Shown here in pieces: positions 34,381-42,704 of a stretch of DNA of 64,000 bases (position 1 is its first letter; each line of letters begins with the position of its first letter). The position numbers were made by a program, and so were the translations under genes. Source of the DNA: Ruegeria sp. Alg231-54 (GTDB lineage: Bacteria; Pseudomonadota; Alphaproteobacteria; Rhodobacterales; Rhodobacteraceae); NCBI RefSeq assembly GCF_900143525.1, contig NZ_FREZ01000001.1, positions 692,445-756,444 on the forward strand, in the 5' to 3' direction. The notes beneath the pieces were generated by a model. That model searched no databases and was not told the DNA's origin. It worked only from the letters and a program-made list of their open reading frames with translations.

Positions 34381-35814
34381 ATGACAGCCATCGACGCCAA
34401 TCTGCCGGACCGGGATTCCGGTGAAACGGAAAACCGGCTTCTGCAAAACATCATAGATTATACTGCCATGAGCTTTGCGCTTCTGTGGCAGCGGCAGGCT
34501 ATTTATCTGGCCACGACCATTTTGACTGCGTTCTTCTTCGATCCCTTTAACGCCATGCTGTTCTATGGGACGATCCTCATTTGTGAAGTGCAAGATTTAT
34601 TGCTGGCCAAACGCGTACCGCGCTTAAAGCCAGACCAGCACAAAGCAATAGGTATGATGGTTGTTTGGATTCTGTTGAACACGGTCCTGAGCTCAGCCGC
34701 AATCTGCCTGTACGCAGTTTCAGTTGCTTTCGCACAGCCCGCCGGTGGTCACTTTACGCCAATGTTCTTCTTGTTTGCTGCGGCGTTGTTTGCAGCAATG
34801 AACAACCATCAGTTTCTGTGGGCGATGATTGTCCGTTTGGCCATGTACGGCGTTTCGTTCATGTTGATTGTCGTCAAGGATATCTGGATCGAACGCCCCG
34901 AGCTTTCGTCTGAACTCTGGCTGCACTTCTTCACCGTTATCTTTGTAATGTATTTTCTGATCGACTGTTCGATGGTGTTTCTGAAGCTCTACCGCAGGAA
35001 TTTGGAGCAACTCGAAAAGCTCAAAGCAGAGCACGAAAGAACAAAAGCGGCCTACATTGCAAAGACTCAGTTCATATCGACAGTCAGCCATGAGCTGCGT
35101 ACGCCTCTTACATCGATCAAGGGGTCACTTGACCTAATCAACACAGGCGCATTGGGTGAAGTTCCAGATTCAATGCAAAGCCTCATACACTTAGCGTGCA
35201 AAAACAGCGAACGGCTAGCATCACTTATCAATGATGTGCTGGACATACAAAAAATGGAGGCCGGTGAAATGAACTACCGTGATGGAACTATTGATGTACA
35301 TACGCTGGTTCAGGAAGCGATTTCCGTTAACACCGGGTACACCAGTGCTCACAACGTAGAAATTGTGGAGGACATAAGGGGAAACAAAGATCTGTTCGTT
35401 AAAGGTGATGCGTCCCGCCTTCTTCAAGTGTTAGCCAACATGATCTCCAACGCAGCCAAATTTTCCCTTGATGGAGGCGAGATAACCGTCGGATGCGAAA
35501 AAGTCCGTGGGAAGATTCGCCTCTTCGTCAAAGACCACGGCATAGGGATACCCGAGGGGTGCCAGGACAAAGTCTTCGATCGCTTTTCACAGATTGACTC
35601 TTCCGATGAACGTCACGCAGGCGGTACAGGGCTCGGGATGCACATTTCAAAGGAAATTGTGGAGCATTTTGGAGGAGAAATAGACTACAGAAGCAAACTT
35701 GGTGAAGGCACAGAGTTTTTTATTATGCTTCCCGCCATAAGCGGGCATGAAGTAGGTGCCGCCGGAGACGAGCAGACCTCACTACCCTGCGCCATGCAAT
35801 CCAAGCAACATTAG
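34381..35814 (+). CDS. Membrane sensor histidine kinase
   Basis: 477 residues. Residues ~30-205 form about six hydrophobic helices with short loops and no recognised sensor domain; a coiled-coil linker follows (205-228). The kinase core has H237 in STVSHELRTPLTSIKG, N-box NMISNAAKFS, G1 DHGIGIP and G2 GGTGLGMHISKEIV. A membrane-embedded sensor of this kind suits a lipophilic ligand or membrane state. It has no receiver domain of its own, and the two response regulators of the island are the only ones nearby. Confidence 0.88.
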   Translation: MTAIDANLPDRDSGETENRLLQNIIDYTAMSFALLWQRQAIYLATTILTAFFFDPFNAMLFYGTILICEVQDLLLAKRVPRLKPDQHKAIGMMVVWILLNTVLSSAAICLYAVSVAFAQPAGGHFTPMFFLFAAALFAAMNNHQFLWAMIVRLAMYGVSFMLIVVKDIWIERPELSSELWLHFFTVIFVMYFLIDCSMVFLKLYRRNLEQLEKLKAEHERTKAAYIAKTQFISTVSHELRTPLTSIKGSLDLINTGALGEVPDSMQSLIHLACKNSERLASLINDVLDIQKMEAGEMNYRDGTIDVHTLVQEAISVNTGYTSAHNVEIVEDIRGNKDLFVKGDASRLLQVLANMISNAAKFSLDGGEITVGCEKVRGKIRLFVKDHGIGIPEGCQDKVFDRFSQIDSSDERHAGGTGLGMHISKEIVEHFGGEIDYRSKLGEGTEFFIMLPAISGHEVGAAGDEQTSLPCAMQSKQH

Positions 35815-36281
35815 CGGAATCCTACTGAGCAATTTCGATGGCACATCATCGTACTACTTCGAAGCAATCCCATTGTTCCAGAGCGGATTTTCCGTGGTAT
35901 AGTTAACCCTAAAATCACAAGACCCCGTGGCACACTCGAAACCGCCTGTGGTGAATAGAGGGAGTCTGCGTAATGCCAATGCAACTCCAAAAAGAAAATG
36001 CTGTTCCGATCATGCGATCGGAACAGCAAACTCGTTACTAAGTACATTTCCTAAGATGCGGTAGATTCACAACTTTCGGCAAAAAGGCCTCCTACTTGCA
36101 GGCCGCGATATCACAAGAATTATATTAAGGTATGAACTATCCAAGCACTGAGAGTTTCTCGTGTTTTGTTCGTTTCCGCTATTCCAAATGATAGAAACTG
36201 GAAACAAAGAAGCCAATGACCACCAAACTGTTAACGTTTTTCAGCTTATTCATCGATTCGGCACTCTCTATTTGAACTAAT
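35815..36281. other. Gene-poor stretch with one perfect hairpin
   Basis: 467 bp with stop codons in all plausible frames apart from short ORFs of poor quality. The only strong structure is the 12-bp stem at 36000-36027, annotated separately. Confidence 0.4.
35988..36027 (-). terminator. Perfect 12-bp hairpin with T-rich tail on the minus strand
   Basis: GCTGTTCCGATC (36000-36011), loop atgc, GATCGGAACAGC (36016-36027). Read on the minus strand it is followed by ATTTTCTTTTTGG, so it fits a terminator for the leftward small ORFs at 36282-36653. Confidence 0.65.
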
Positions 36282-36449
36282 TCACTCGTTGTCCTGCGCG
36301 TAAATATCCAGCATGTCGAACAACATCGGCTTCGGGGGTTCTTGATTAAGGTTCAGGATAGCGGCTACAACTTCGCGGGCTTCTAGGCTTTCCCCCACTA
36401 GCCGACGGGTCCAGCTATCGTCGGGGTCCAACCCTTGAACACCCGCCAT
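36282..36449 (-). CDS. Small acidic protein, 55 residues
   Basis: ATG 36449 follows the stop of the upstream small ORF with no gap (TAAATG). The peptide begins MAGVQGLDPDDSWTRR, continues with a helix (ESLEAREVVAAILNLN) and ends LDIYAQDNE. It is acidic with reasonable amino-acid composition; no family recognised. It probably shares a transcript with the 67-residue ORF and ends ahead of the hairpin at 36000. Confidence 0.4.
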   Translation of the reverse strand: MAGVQGLDPDDSWTRRLVGESLEAREVVAAILNLNQEPPKPMLFDMLDIYAQDNE

Positions 36450-36653
36450 TTAATGCTTTGCAAATTGCTGGGTGTCGATGAACTTCTGAGTGGCAGATCT
36501 AGTGTCAACCTCAGGTTGCCGCCTGTACGTATCCTCAACAATCGCGTCAAAGTTTCTCAGCTGAAACTGATACTCACGCTCACGCTGAAAATCTGCCCCT
36601 TCACGCGCCTTAATGTGCTTCTGGTAGTAGTCTTCGCCACGGATTTTACGCAC
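36450..36653 (-). CDS. Small basic/charged protein, 67 residues, start uncertain
   Basis: From GTG 36653: highly charged, helical (KIRGEDYYQKHIKAREGAD). The frame is open a further 23 codons upstream to 36722 and reads KYIAPISPAQWRFRIRWPN, which also looks like real protein, yet contains no standard start codon. The gene may therefore be 5'-truncated. It lies 167 bp from the tRNA, where an integrase would be expected, but shows no integrase motif. Confidence 0.4.
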   Translation of the reverse strand: MRKIRGEDYYQKHIKAREGADFQREREYQFQLRNFDAIVEDTYRRQPEVDTRSATQKFIDTQQFAKH

Positions 36654-36819
36654 CCGATTGGGCCACCGTATACGGAAACGCCATTGAGCAGGGCTGATAG
36701 GGGCGATGTATTTGATCTCATTCTAAAAGCCATTGTGTGCTGTTTGCGTTGTGCGACACACTCGAAGAATACTGATTGCCCTTATTTATATAGCTAAAAC
36801 CAACTGATCAAGCTAGTTC

Positions 36820-36835
36820 TGGTGCGGTCGAGAAG
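36820..36835 (+). repeat. Right att-like direct repeat inside tRNA-Leu
   Basis: The 3'-terminal 16 bases of the tRNA gene (plus-strand tggtgcggtcgagaag), identical to 27733-27748. Confidence 0.8.
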
Positions 36836-36906
36836 ACTCGAACTTCCACGGGTGTTACCCCACAGCGACCTCAACGCTGCGCGTCTACCAATTCCGCCAC
36901 GACCGC
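36820..36906 (-). tRNA. tRNA-Leu (anticodon GAG)
   Basis: 87 nt with a full cloverleaf: acceptor GCGGTCG/CGACCGC, D-arm with GGTAGAC, anticodon stem CAGCG/CGCTG around the loop TTGAGGT (anticodon GAG), long variable arm typical of Leu, T-arm TTCGAGT, discriminator A and encoded CCA. The last 16 bases are duplicated at 27733-27748. Confidence 0.95.
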
Positions 36907-37050
36907 ACCGCCAATGACTTGGTAGAGGGGCATATAGACGGTGGTGAGCAGGATGTGAAGAGGCAAAAAACACGCCGATTTGAATTCCGCAGTGCCATCC
37001 TTATCTGTACTGCAGACAGCGTTTATTTCCCCCTTCCCCGGAGCCCGCCC

Positions 37051-37710
37051 ATGACCGTGCAAGATCCCCGCCCAATTGTCCAGATTGATATCGTCTCAGA
37101 CGTTGTGTGCCCCTGGTGCATCGTGGGGTTTCGCCAGTTGGACCTGGCTTTGAAAGAACAAAACGTGCTCGCCAATCTCAGATGGCATCCTTTTGAGCTA
37201 AACCCCAATATGCCGCCAGAGGGCCAGAATCTGCGCGAACATATCATTGAGAAGTATGGCTCGACGATCGAGCAGAGCCAGCAGGCCCGCAATCGGTTGA
37301 CCCAGATCGGCGCCGAGCTTGGCTTTAAGTTCAACTTCAATGACGAAAGCCGGATGGTAAATACTTTTGCCGCGCATCAACTGTTGGACTGGGCTGAAAC
37401 GCAAGGCCGCCAGCATCCGTTGAAGATAGCCCTGTTCGAGGCTTACTTTACCAATCAACAGGACGTATCCCAATCCGAGGTCCTGCTTGATGCGGCCCAA
37501 TCGGCGGGTCTGGACCGGGACGCTGCCCGTGCGGCTCTGACTTCGGGCGATCACATTGCGCCGGTGCGCGAAAAGCAACAGTTCTGGACCAGCCGTGGTG
37601 TTTCAGGTGTCCCGTCGATGGTGTTTGCGGGCAAGTACCTGGTGACCGGTGCGCAAGGGGCCGAAACCTATTCGGACCTTTTGCAACGGTGCCTGACCGA
37701 GGCTGCGTGA
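37051..37710 (+). CDS. DsbA-family oxidoreductase (FrnE-like)
   Basis: 219 residues. The thioredoxin-fold N-terminus has the redox pair CPWC (20-23) in VSDVVCPWCIVG. It is followed by HPFELNPNMPPEG and a helical insertion, and the fold closes with GVSGVPSMVFAGKYLVTGAQ, where the cis-proline is in GVP. There is no signal peptide, so it is a cytoplasmic FrnE-type protein linked to polyketide or stress metabolism rather than periplasmic disulfide formation. ATG 37051 is chosen over the upstream open frame. 39 bp ahead of lipB. Confidence 0.87.
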   Translation: MTVQDPRPIVQIDIVSDVVCPWCIVGFRQLDLALKEQNVLANLRWHPFELNPNMPPEGQNLREHIIEKYGSTIEQSQQARNRLTQIGAELGFKFNFNDESRMVNTFAAHQLLDWAETQGRQHPLKIALFEAYFTNQQDVSQSEVLLDAAQSAGLDRDAARAALTSGDHIAPVREKQQFWTSRGVSGVPSMVFAGKYLVTGAQGAETYSDLLQRCLTEAA

Positions 37711-37749
37711 CCTCTTTTCTTCGCTCTGCCCCGACGGTAAGGAGCCCCT

Positions 37750-38406
37750 ATGGAATGGAAGATCACTGACGGGCTGACCGATTACAATGATGCCGTCGCC
37801 TTCATGGAGGCGCGCGTGGCCGCAATTGCGGCAGGAGAAGCGGATGAGTGTGTGTGGCTGCTGGAGCATCCGCCGCTTTACACCGCCGGCACCTCGGCCC
37901 GGATCGAGGATCTGACTGACCCGGATCGCTTTCCGGTCTTTGAGGCCAAGCGCGGTGGTGAATACACCTATCACGGCCCCGGCCAGCGCGTGGCCTATGT
38001 GATGCTGGACCTGAACAAACGTGGCAAGGATGTGCGCCGTTTCGTCAAGCAACTGGAAAAATGGGTGATCGCAGCGCTTGCCGAGTTCAACGTGCATGGT
38101 GAAATCCGTGACGGTCGCGTTGGTGTTTGGGTGCGGCGCAATGACAAACCAATGACCGTTTCGGGCCAACCTGCCGAGGATAAGGTGGCGGCGATCGGAT
38201 TACGCCTGCGCAAATGGGTCAGCTTCCACGGCATCTCGATCAATGTCGAACCTGACCTCGAACATTTTTCTGGCATCGTCCCCTGCGGCATCACCGAACA
38301 TGGCGTTACGTCGCTTGTCGATCTGGGGTTGCCGGTCACCCTGGTGGACGTGGACACGGCCCTGCGGAAAACCTTTTCAGAGGTTTTTGACCCCGATAGG
38401 GCCTGA
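37750..38406 (+). CDS. lipB: Lipoyl(octanoyl) transferase
   Basis: 218 residues. It moves octanoate from acyl carrier protein to lipoyl domains of 2-oxoacid dehydrogenases. Motifs: [34 protein letters not shown] and [16 protein letters not shown], where the catalytic cysteine and the lysine of the first block form the dyad. Ribosome site AAGGAG is 8 bases before ATG 37750. Confidence 0.95.
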   Translation: MEWKITDGLTDYNDAVAFMEARVAAIAAGEADECVWLLEHPPLYTAGTSARIEDLTDPDRFPVFEAKRGGEYTYHGPGQRVAYVMLDLNKRGKDVRRFVKQLEKWVIAALAEFNVHGEIRDGRVGVWVRRNDKPMTVSGQPAEDKVAAIGLRLRKWVSFHGISINVEPDLEHFSGIVPCGITEHGVTSLVDLGLPVTLVDVDTALRKTFSEVFDPDRA

Positions 38407-38704
38407 ATTGATACCCGCGAATCGTTCAGAATCAATGCGACGTTAACAATCCCGCAAATTTTGACCCCGCTGTTTCCATACTGAGCCGAAATTTCCCAAT
38501 GGCTACCGTACAAATAGGGCAAATGGGCGAAAAACTCACTCAATTGGATACATCCTGCGTGTTTGCGGGTAATATGGACTCACCGTTCTTAGAGTGAGTG
38601 GTGTGTTAACCGGTGATCTTGGGTCATCCTGAGTAATCGGAAATGTATTAGTTAACGAGTCTGCCGTTCCGACCCCAAATCGGAGCGGCAATTCACATCC
38701 CACT
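38407..38704. other. Convergent gap between lipB and the CDF exporter
   Basis: 298 bp without a gene. An imperfect hairpin (GCCGttCCGA with TCGGagCGGC, about 38663-38691) lies just past the exporter stop and could terminate it; CTCAC/GTGAG arms occur near 38580-38600. Nothing else is seen. Confidence 0.35.
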
Positions 38705-39652
38705 CTATAGTTTCTCTTCTGTATGCCCAAATCGAGACGACCCGACACACGCGCGGTCGATCTGCTCAAGCTCAAGCGTGGCGTGACCAATGGCAAACCG
38801 GTCACGGAGTGATTGTCTGACGCTGGCTCTCACCCCTTCCGCATCGGCCCAGGCCGCCGCGTCCACGACCAGATGGGCCGTTAACGCAGGCTCTCGCTCC
38901 TGCATGCTCCACAGATGGACATGGTGAACCTCGGACACACCCGGTATGTCCTCGATGGCCGAGGCGACCTCCTCCGGGTCCAGTTCGGGGGGCGCTGCCA
39001 TCATCAGAACGCGGATCGTTTCGCCAATTTCACTTTTGACATGCCACAGTATGTAGACCGAAATCAGGATCGTGACGGCGGGGTCTACCCATGTCCAGTT
39101 GAACAGGATCACCGCGGTGCCGGCAATGATCACAGCCACCGATCCCAAGGCGTCCGCCACGTTGTGCAGAAAGGCCGCCCGGATGTTCATGCTGTCCTTG
39201 GCCATTGAGTAAGTCAGCGCAGCCGTGACAAGGTCCACAATCAAGGCCAGTGCCGCGATCCAGACGACCATCCAGCCGTTAACCGGCTCAGGCTCAAAAA
39301 ACCGCATCACGCCCTCGTAAAACAAGTACACCGACAGCACGACCAGAGTGGTATAGTTGACAAGCGCGGCGACGACCTCGGCCCGGCCATAGCCGAAGCT
39401 CATGCGTGGGTCGGCAGGTCTGCGGGCGATTTTGCGGGCGAAAAAGGCGATGACCAGCGCGATGGCGTCAGAGAAATTGTGCAGGGCGTCGGCGATCAAC
39501 GCCAGCGACCCTGAAAAAATGCCCCCAATGACCTGCGCCAGCGTCAGGAACATGTTGACGGCAATGGCCCAAGCAACACGCGCGTCCCCTGCCTCCGGGT
39601 CTATGTGATGGTGCGCGTGGCTGTGCCCCTTATGAGAATGATCATGTGCCAT
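38705..39652 (-). CDS. Cation diffusion facilitator (Zn/Co/Cd-type exporter)
   Basis: 315 residues. A His-rich N-terminus (HDHSHKGHSHAHHH) precedes six membrane helices with the metal-site motifs ADALHNFSDA (helix 2) and HNVADALGS (helix 5), HxxxD in both as in Zn2+ CDF proteins. The C-terminal cytoplasmic domain contains VSEVHHVHLWSM. It exports divalent metal from the cytoplasm in exchange for protons. ATG 39652 gives the His-rich start. It is divergent from a MerR regulator with a diagnostic MerR-type promoter between. Confidence 0.9.
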   Translation of the reverse strand: MAHDHSHKGHSHAHHHIDPEAGDARVAWAIAVNMFLTLAQVIGGIFSGSLALIADALHNFSDAIALVIAFFARKIARRPADPRMSFGYGRAEVVAALVNYTTLVVLSVYLFYEGVMRFFEPEPVNGWMVVWIAALALIVDLVTAALTYSMAKDSMNIRAAFLHNVADALGSVAVIIAGTAVILFNWTWVDPAVTILISVYILWHVKSEIGETIRVLMMAAPPELDPEEVASAIEDIPGVSEVHHVHLWSMQEREPALTAHLVVDAAAWADAEGVRASVRQSLRDRFAIGHATLELEQIDRACVGSSRFGHTEEKL

Positions 39653-39687
39653 CTGAAATGTGTGTCCCTTGTTACGGCTGCACATTG

Positions 39688-39718
39688 CATGTAATTCCTC
39701 TAGTGACTAGAGGTTCAA
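39688..39718 (-). promoter_or_regulatory. MerR-type promoter and operator of the CDF exporter
   Basis: Minus-strand -35 TTGAAC (39713-39718) and -10 TACATG (39688-39693) are separated by 19 bp, the over-long spacer characteristic of MerR-controlled promoters. The spacer holds the perfect dyad CCTCTAG-tga-CTAGAGG (39697-39713). Confidence 0.8.
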
Positions 39719-39736
39719 GAGTCCTGAGGAAAAAAG

Positions 39737-40162
39737 ATGTATTCAATTGGGAATCTGTCGCGTCACACGCAGGTCAAGATTCCGACCATCCGGTTTTACG
39801 AAGACAAAGGTCTGTTGCCTCGCCCGGACCGAACAGCGGGTAATCAGCGTCGGTACGACGACACTGCATTGAAACGGCTGCTTTTTATTCGCCATTGCCG
39901 CGATCTTGGATTACCGCTGACCGATGTCGAGGGTTTACTTTCCCTGGAAGGCGCGTCTGGCGGCGACCTTAACCAAGCGCATGAAATTGCCGAAAGGCAG
40001 CTGGCCGACCTACGGGACCGTATTTCCCGCCTGCGCAGCCTCGAAGCGGAACTGACCCGAATTTCCAAAGCCTGCGATGGCAAGCACGACCATGTCTGCG
40101 CTGTGCTTCACGCATTTGGCGATCATAATGAGTGCGCGGGGCCACACGCGCACTCGAAGTAA
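39737..40162 (+). CDS. MerR-family metal-responsive regulator
   Basis: 141 residues. N-terminal winged HTH (SIGNLSRHTQVKIPTIRFYE, then LLPRPDRTAGNQRRY), a long dimerisation helix, and a Cys/His-rich C-terminus (C112, and HxHxC-type residues in KHDHVCAVLHAFGDHNECAGPH) suited to Zn or Co sensing as in ZntR/CadR relatives. It should bind the dyad at 39697-39713 and activate the divergent exporter by DNA distortion. Confidence 0.88.
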   Translation: MYSIGNLSRHTQVKIPTIRFYEDKGLLPRPDRTAGNQRRYDDTALKRLLFIRHCRDLGLPLTDVEGLLSLEGASGGDLNQAHEIAERQLADLRDRISRLRSLEAELTRISKACDGKHDHVCAVLHAFGDHNECAGPHAHSK

Positions 40163-40173
40163 CTGCCTCCCAG

Positions 40174-40593
40174 TCAACTCAGCGCGGCTTTGATCTTTTC
40201 GGCATGCTGCGCGATCAGGTCGAAATCGCCCATCGTTCCCGGCGCCCGTACAGCAACACCATCATGGCGCGGCAGAATATGGAAATGCAGGTGGAACACC
40301 TCCTGCCCTCCGGCGGGTTCGTTGAATTGCTGGATCGTGACACCGTCCGCATCAAACGCTGCGACGACAGCCTTGGCCATTTTTTGGACAGTTGCAGTCA
40401 CAGCCGCCAATTGTGCAGGTGTTGCATCCAGAATGTTGCGGCAAGGGGTTTTGGGGATCACCAGCAGATGCCCGTCCGCGCGCGGCATGATATCCATGAA
40501 GGCCACCGTATCGTCATCTTCGTATACTCGGCTCGAAGGGATCTCTGCGCGCAAAATCTTGGCAAAAATATTCTCGGGATCATAGGCGGTCAT
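40174..40593 (-). CDS. HIT-family nucleotide-binding protein
   Basis: 139 residues from ATG 40593 with GGAGAA upstream. It has the histidine triad HLHFHILPR and N-terminal IFAKILRAEIPSSRVYEDDD, as in HinT-type purine-nucleoside phosphoramidases. It hydrolyses AMP-linked phosphoramidates. Ends convergently 11 bp from the MerR gene. Confidence 0.9.
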   Translation of the reverse strand: MTAYDPENIFAKILRAEIPSSRVYEDDDTVAFMDIMPRADGHLLVIPKTPCRNILDATPAQLAAVTATVQKMAKAVVAAFDADGVTIQQFNEPAGGQEVFHLHFHILPRHDGVAVRAPGTMGDFDLIAQHAEKIKAALS

Positions 40594-40764
40594 TTCAATT
40601 CTCCGATTGACGCGTTGCCGACAGTTCTGCGGCGCACCCCCGCCCGGGTCAAGCGGGGAACGCAATTCCCAGCCGCCCTCTTGAATTCGGGGCGCTGATA
40701 CCCAGATGAATGCGGAATTTGGTGAAAAATTCGCGGGTCGCCCTCCTGCCCGCGACAATTAATC

Positions 40765-40778
40765 TTGATCCAGATCAA
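40765..40778. promoter_or_regulatory. FNR/FnrL-type box upstream of ctaD
   Basis: TTGATccagATCAA is a perfect match to TTGAT-N4-ATCAA, 105 bp before the ctaD ATG and 172 bp before the HIT gene start. Oxygen control of the cytochrome oxidase gene is the natural reading. Confidence 0.75.
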
Positions 40779-40882
40779 ACTCGACCATTGAAGGTCGTCC
40801 CCCCGCAATCTAAAACCAGCAGGAATCCCGCGCGTTGGAGAGGTCCAACTGCGCGGTGCAGTTGCAACAGGAGGCACCTATA

Positions 40883-42556
40883 ATGGCAGACGCAGCCATT
40901 CATGGTCACGACCATGAAGACCAGCGCACATTTTTCCAGCGCTGGTTCATGTCGACCAACCACAAGGACATCGGGATTCTATACCTGGTCGTCTCGGCAC
41001 TTGCCGGTCTGATTTCAGTTCTGATGACTGTTGTCATGCGGATCGAATTGATGGAACCCGGGGTGCAGCATATGTGCCTGGAAGGCTTCCGACTGTTCGG
41101 CAGCGGAGCCGAGCTCTGCACCCCTAACGGACACCTGTGGAACGTTATGATCACCTACCACGGTGTTCTGATGATGTTCTTCGTGGTCATCCCCGCACTT
41201 TTCGGCGGATTTGGCAACTATTTCATGCCGTTGCAGATCGGTGCACCGGACATGGCCTTCCCGCGGATGAACAACCTGTCTTTCTGGCTTTATGTCGCTG
41301 GTACGTCGCTGGGTGTGGCCTCGTTGCTGAGTCCCGGTGGTAACGATCAGCTCGGTTCGGGCGTTGGCTGGGTTCTGTACCCGCCGCTGTCGACAACCGA
41401 AGGCGGCATGTCCATGGACCTTGCGATCTTTGCCGTGCACGTATCGGGCGCCTCCTCGATCCTCGGCGCGATCAACATGATCACCACCTTCCTGAACATG
41501 CGTGCCCCAGGCATGACCCTGTTCAAGGTGCCGCTGTTCAGCTGGTCGATCTTCGTCACCTCGTGGCTGATTCTTCTGTCGCTGCCGGTTCTGGCGGGCG
41601 CGATCACCATGTTGCTGATGGATCGCAACTTTGGATTCACCTTCTTTGATCCCGCTGGTGGCGGCGATCCGATCCTGTATCAGCACATCCTGTGGTTCTT
41701 CGGCCACCCGGAAGTGTACATCGTGATCCTGCCCGGTTTCGGCATCATCAGCCACGTCATCGCGACCTTCTCGCGCAAGCCGGTCTTCGGTTACCTGCCG
41801 ATGGTCTGGGCGATCATCGCGATCGGTGTGCTGGGCTTTGTCGTGTGGGCGCACCACATGTACACCGTTGGCCTGTCACTGCGTCAGCAGGCGTACTTCA
41901 TGCTGGCCACGATGGTCATTGCGGTGCCGACCGGGGTTAAGGTCTTCTCGTGGATCGCGACCATGTGGGGCGGTTCGATCGAGTTCAAGACACCGATGCT
42001 GTTCGCCTTCGGCTTCCTGTTCCTGTTCACCGTTGGCGGTGTGACCGGTGTGGTTCTGTCGCAGGCCGGTGTGGACCGTGCGTATCACGACACCTATTAC
42101 GTGGTTGCGCACTTCCACTACGTGATGAGCTTGGGTGCCGTGTTTGCGATCTTTGCGGGAATGTACTTCTACTTCTCCAAGATGACAGGTCGCCAGTACT
42201 CGGAATTCTGGGGCAAGGTTCACTTCTGGATGTTCTTCATTGGCGCCAACCTGACCTTCTTCCCGCAGCACTTCCTGGGCCGTCAGGGCATGCCGCGCCG
42301 CTACATCGACTACCCTGAGGCATTCGCCCAGTGGAACTATGTATCGTCGATCGGCGCGTTCATCTCGTTCGCCTCGTTCCTGCTGTTCTTCGGCATCGTG
42401 ATCTACGCCCTGCTGCGTGGCAAGCGTGAGACCCGGCCGAACCCCTGGAACGAATACGCGGATACGCTGGAATGGACCCTGCCAACCCCACCGCCCGAGC
42501 ACACGTTCGAGCAGCTGCCAAAGCAGGAAGACTGGGATAAAGGCCACGCCCACTAA
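40883..42556 (+). CDS. ctaD: Cytochrome c oxidase subunit I (aa3-type)
   Basis: 557 residues with twelve membrane helices. The heme a, heme a3 and CuB ligand histidines lie in the usual places: [31 protein letters not shown] (with the His-Tyr pair region), WAHHMYTVG and [28 protein letters not shown] is typical of the aa3 branch. ATG 40883 follows CAGGAGG. Subunits II and III are not in the window, which is common in Rhodobacterales where ctaD stands alone. Confidence 0.97.
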   Translation: MADAAIHGHDHEDQRTFFQRWFMSTNHKDIGILYLVVSALAGLISVLMTVVMRIELMEPGVQHMCLEGFRLFGSGAELCTPNGHLWNVMITYHGVLMMFFVVIPALFGGFGNYFMPLQIGAPDMAFPRMNNLSFWLYVAGTSLGVASLLSPGGNDQLGSGVGWVLYPPLSTTEGGMSMDLAIFAVHVSGASSILGAINMITTFLNMRAPGMTLFKVPLFSWSIFVTSWLILLSLPVLAGAITMLLMDRNFGFTFFDPAGGGDPILYQHILWFFGHPEVYIVILPGFGIISHVIATFSRKPVFGYLPMVWAIIAIGVLGFVVWAHHMYTVGLSLRQQAYFMLATMVIAVPTGVKVFSWIATMWGGSIEFKTPMLFAFGFLFLFTVGGVTGVVLSQAGVDRAYHDTYYVVAHFHYVMSLGAVFAIFAGMYFYFSKMTGRQYSEFWGKVHFWMFFIGANLTFFPQHFLGRQGMPRRYIDYPEAFAQWNYVSSIGAFISFASFLLFFGIVIYALLRGKRETRPNPWNEYADTLEWTLPTPPPEHTFEQLPKQEDWDKGHAH

Positions 42557-42576
42557 TTCCGGCAAGATAGACTGAC

Positions 42577-42607
42577 AAAGCCCCGCAGACGCGGGGCTTT
42601 TCATTTT
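42577..42607 (+). terminator. Rho-independent terminator of ctaD
   Basis: AAAGCCCCGC (42577-42586), loop agac, GCGGGGCTTT (42591-42600), then TCATTTTT; 20 bp after the stop. Confidence 0.85.
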
Positions 42608-42704
42608 TCAGACCTCGAGAATTAGACAACGCTGGCATAGACTTGCCCGAGAATAAGCCGTTAGACTGATCCGCAATCGCCAATTGCGCAGGACCCGGTC
42701 GGTC

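Larger units (their letters stand above)
27733..36835. mobile_element. Putative tRNA-Leu-integrated genomic island (signalling module)
   Basis: A 9.1-kb segment lies between a 16-bp direct repeat whose right copy is the 3' end of tRNA-Leu(GAG). Gene content is accessory (LuxI-type synthase, P450, two related response regulators, histidine kinase, small ORFs), the DNA is visibly AT-richer than the flanks, intergenic gaps are long and gene directions are mixed. No integrase, transposase or conjugation gene is seen, so the element is either decayed or depends on an integrase elsewhere. Excision would restore a complete tRNA gene next to the glycan cluster. Confidence 0.65.

Noticed and set aside
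27733-36835. Prophage or gene-transfer agent
   Set aside because: No capsid, terminase, portal, tail, lysis or integrase gene is present.
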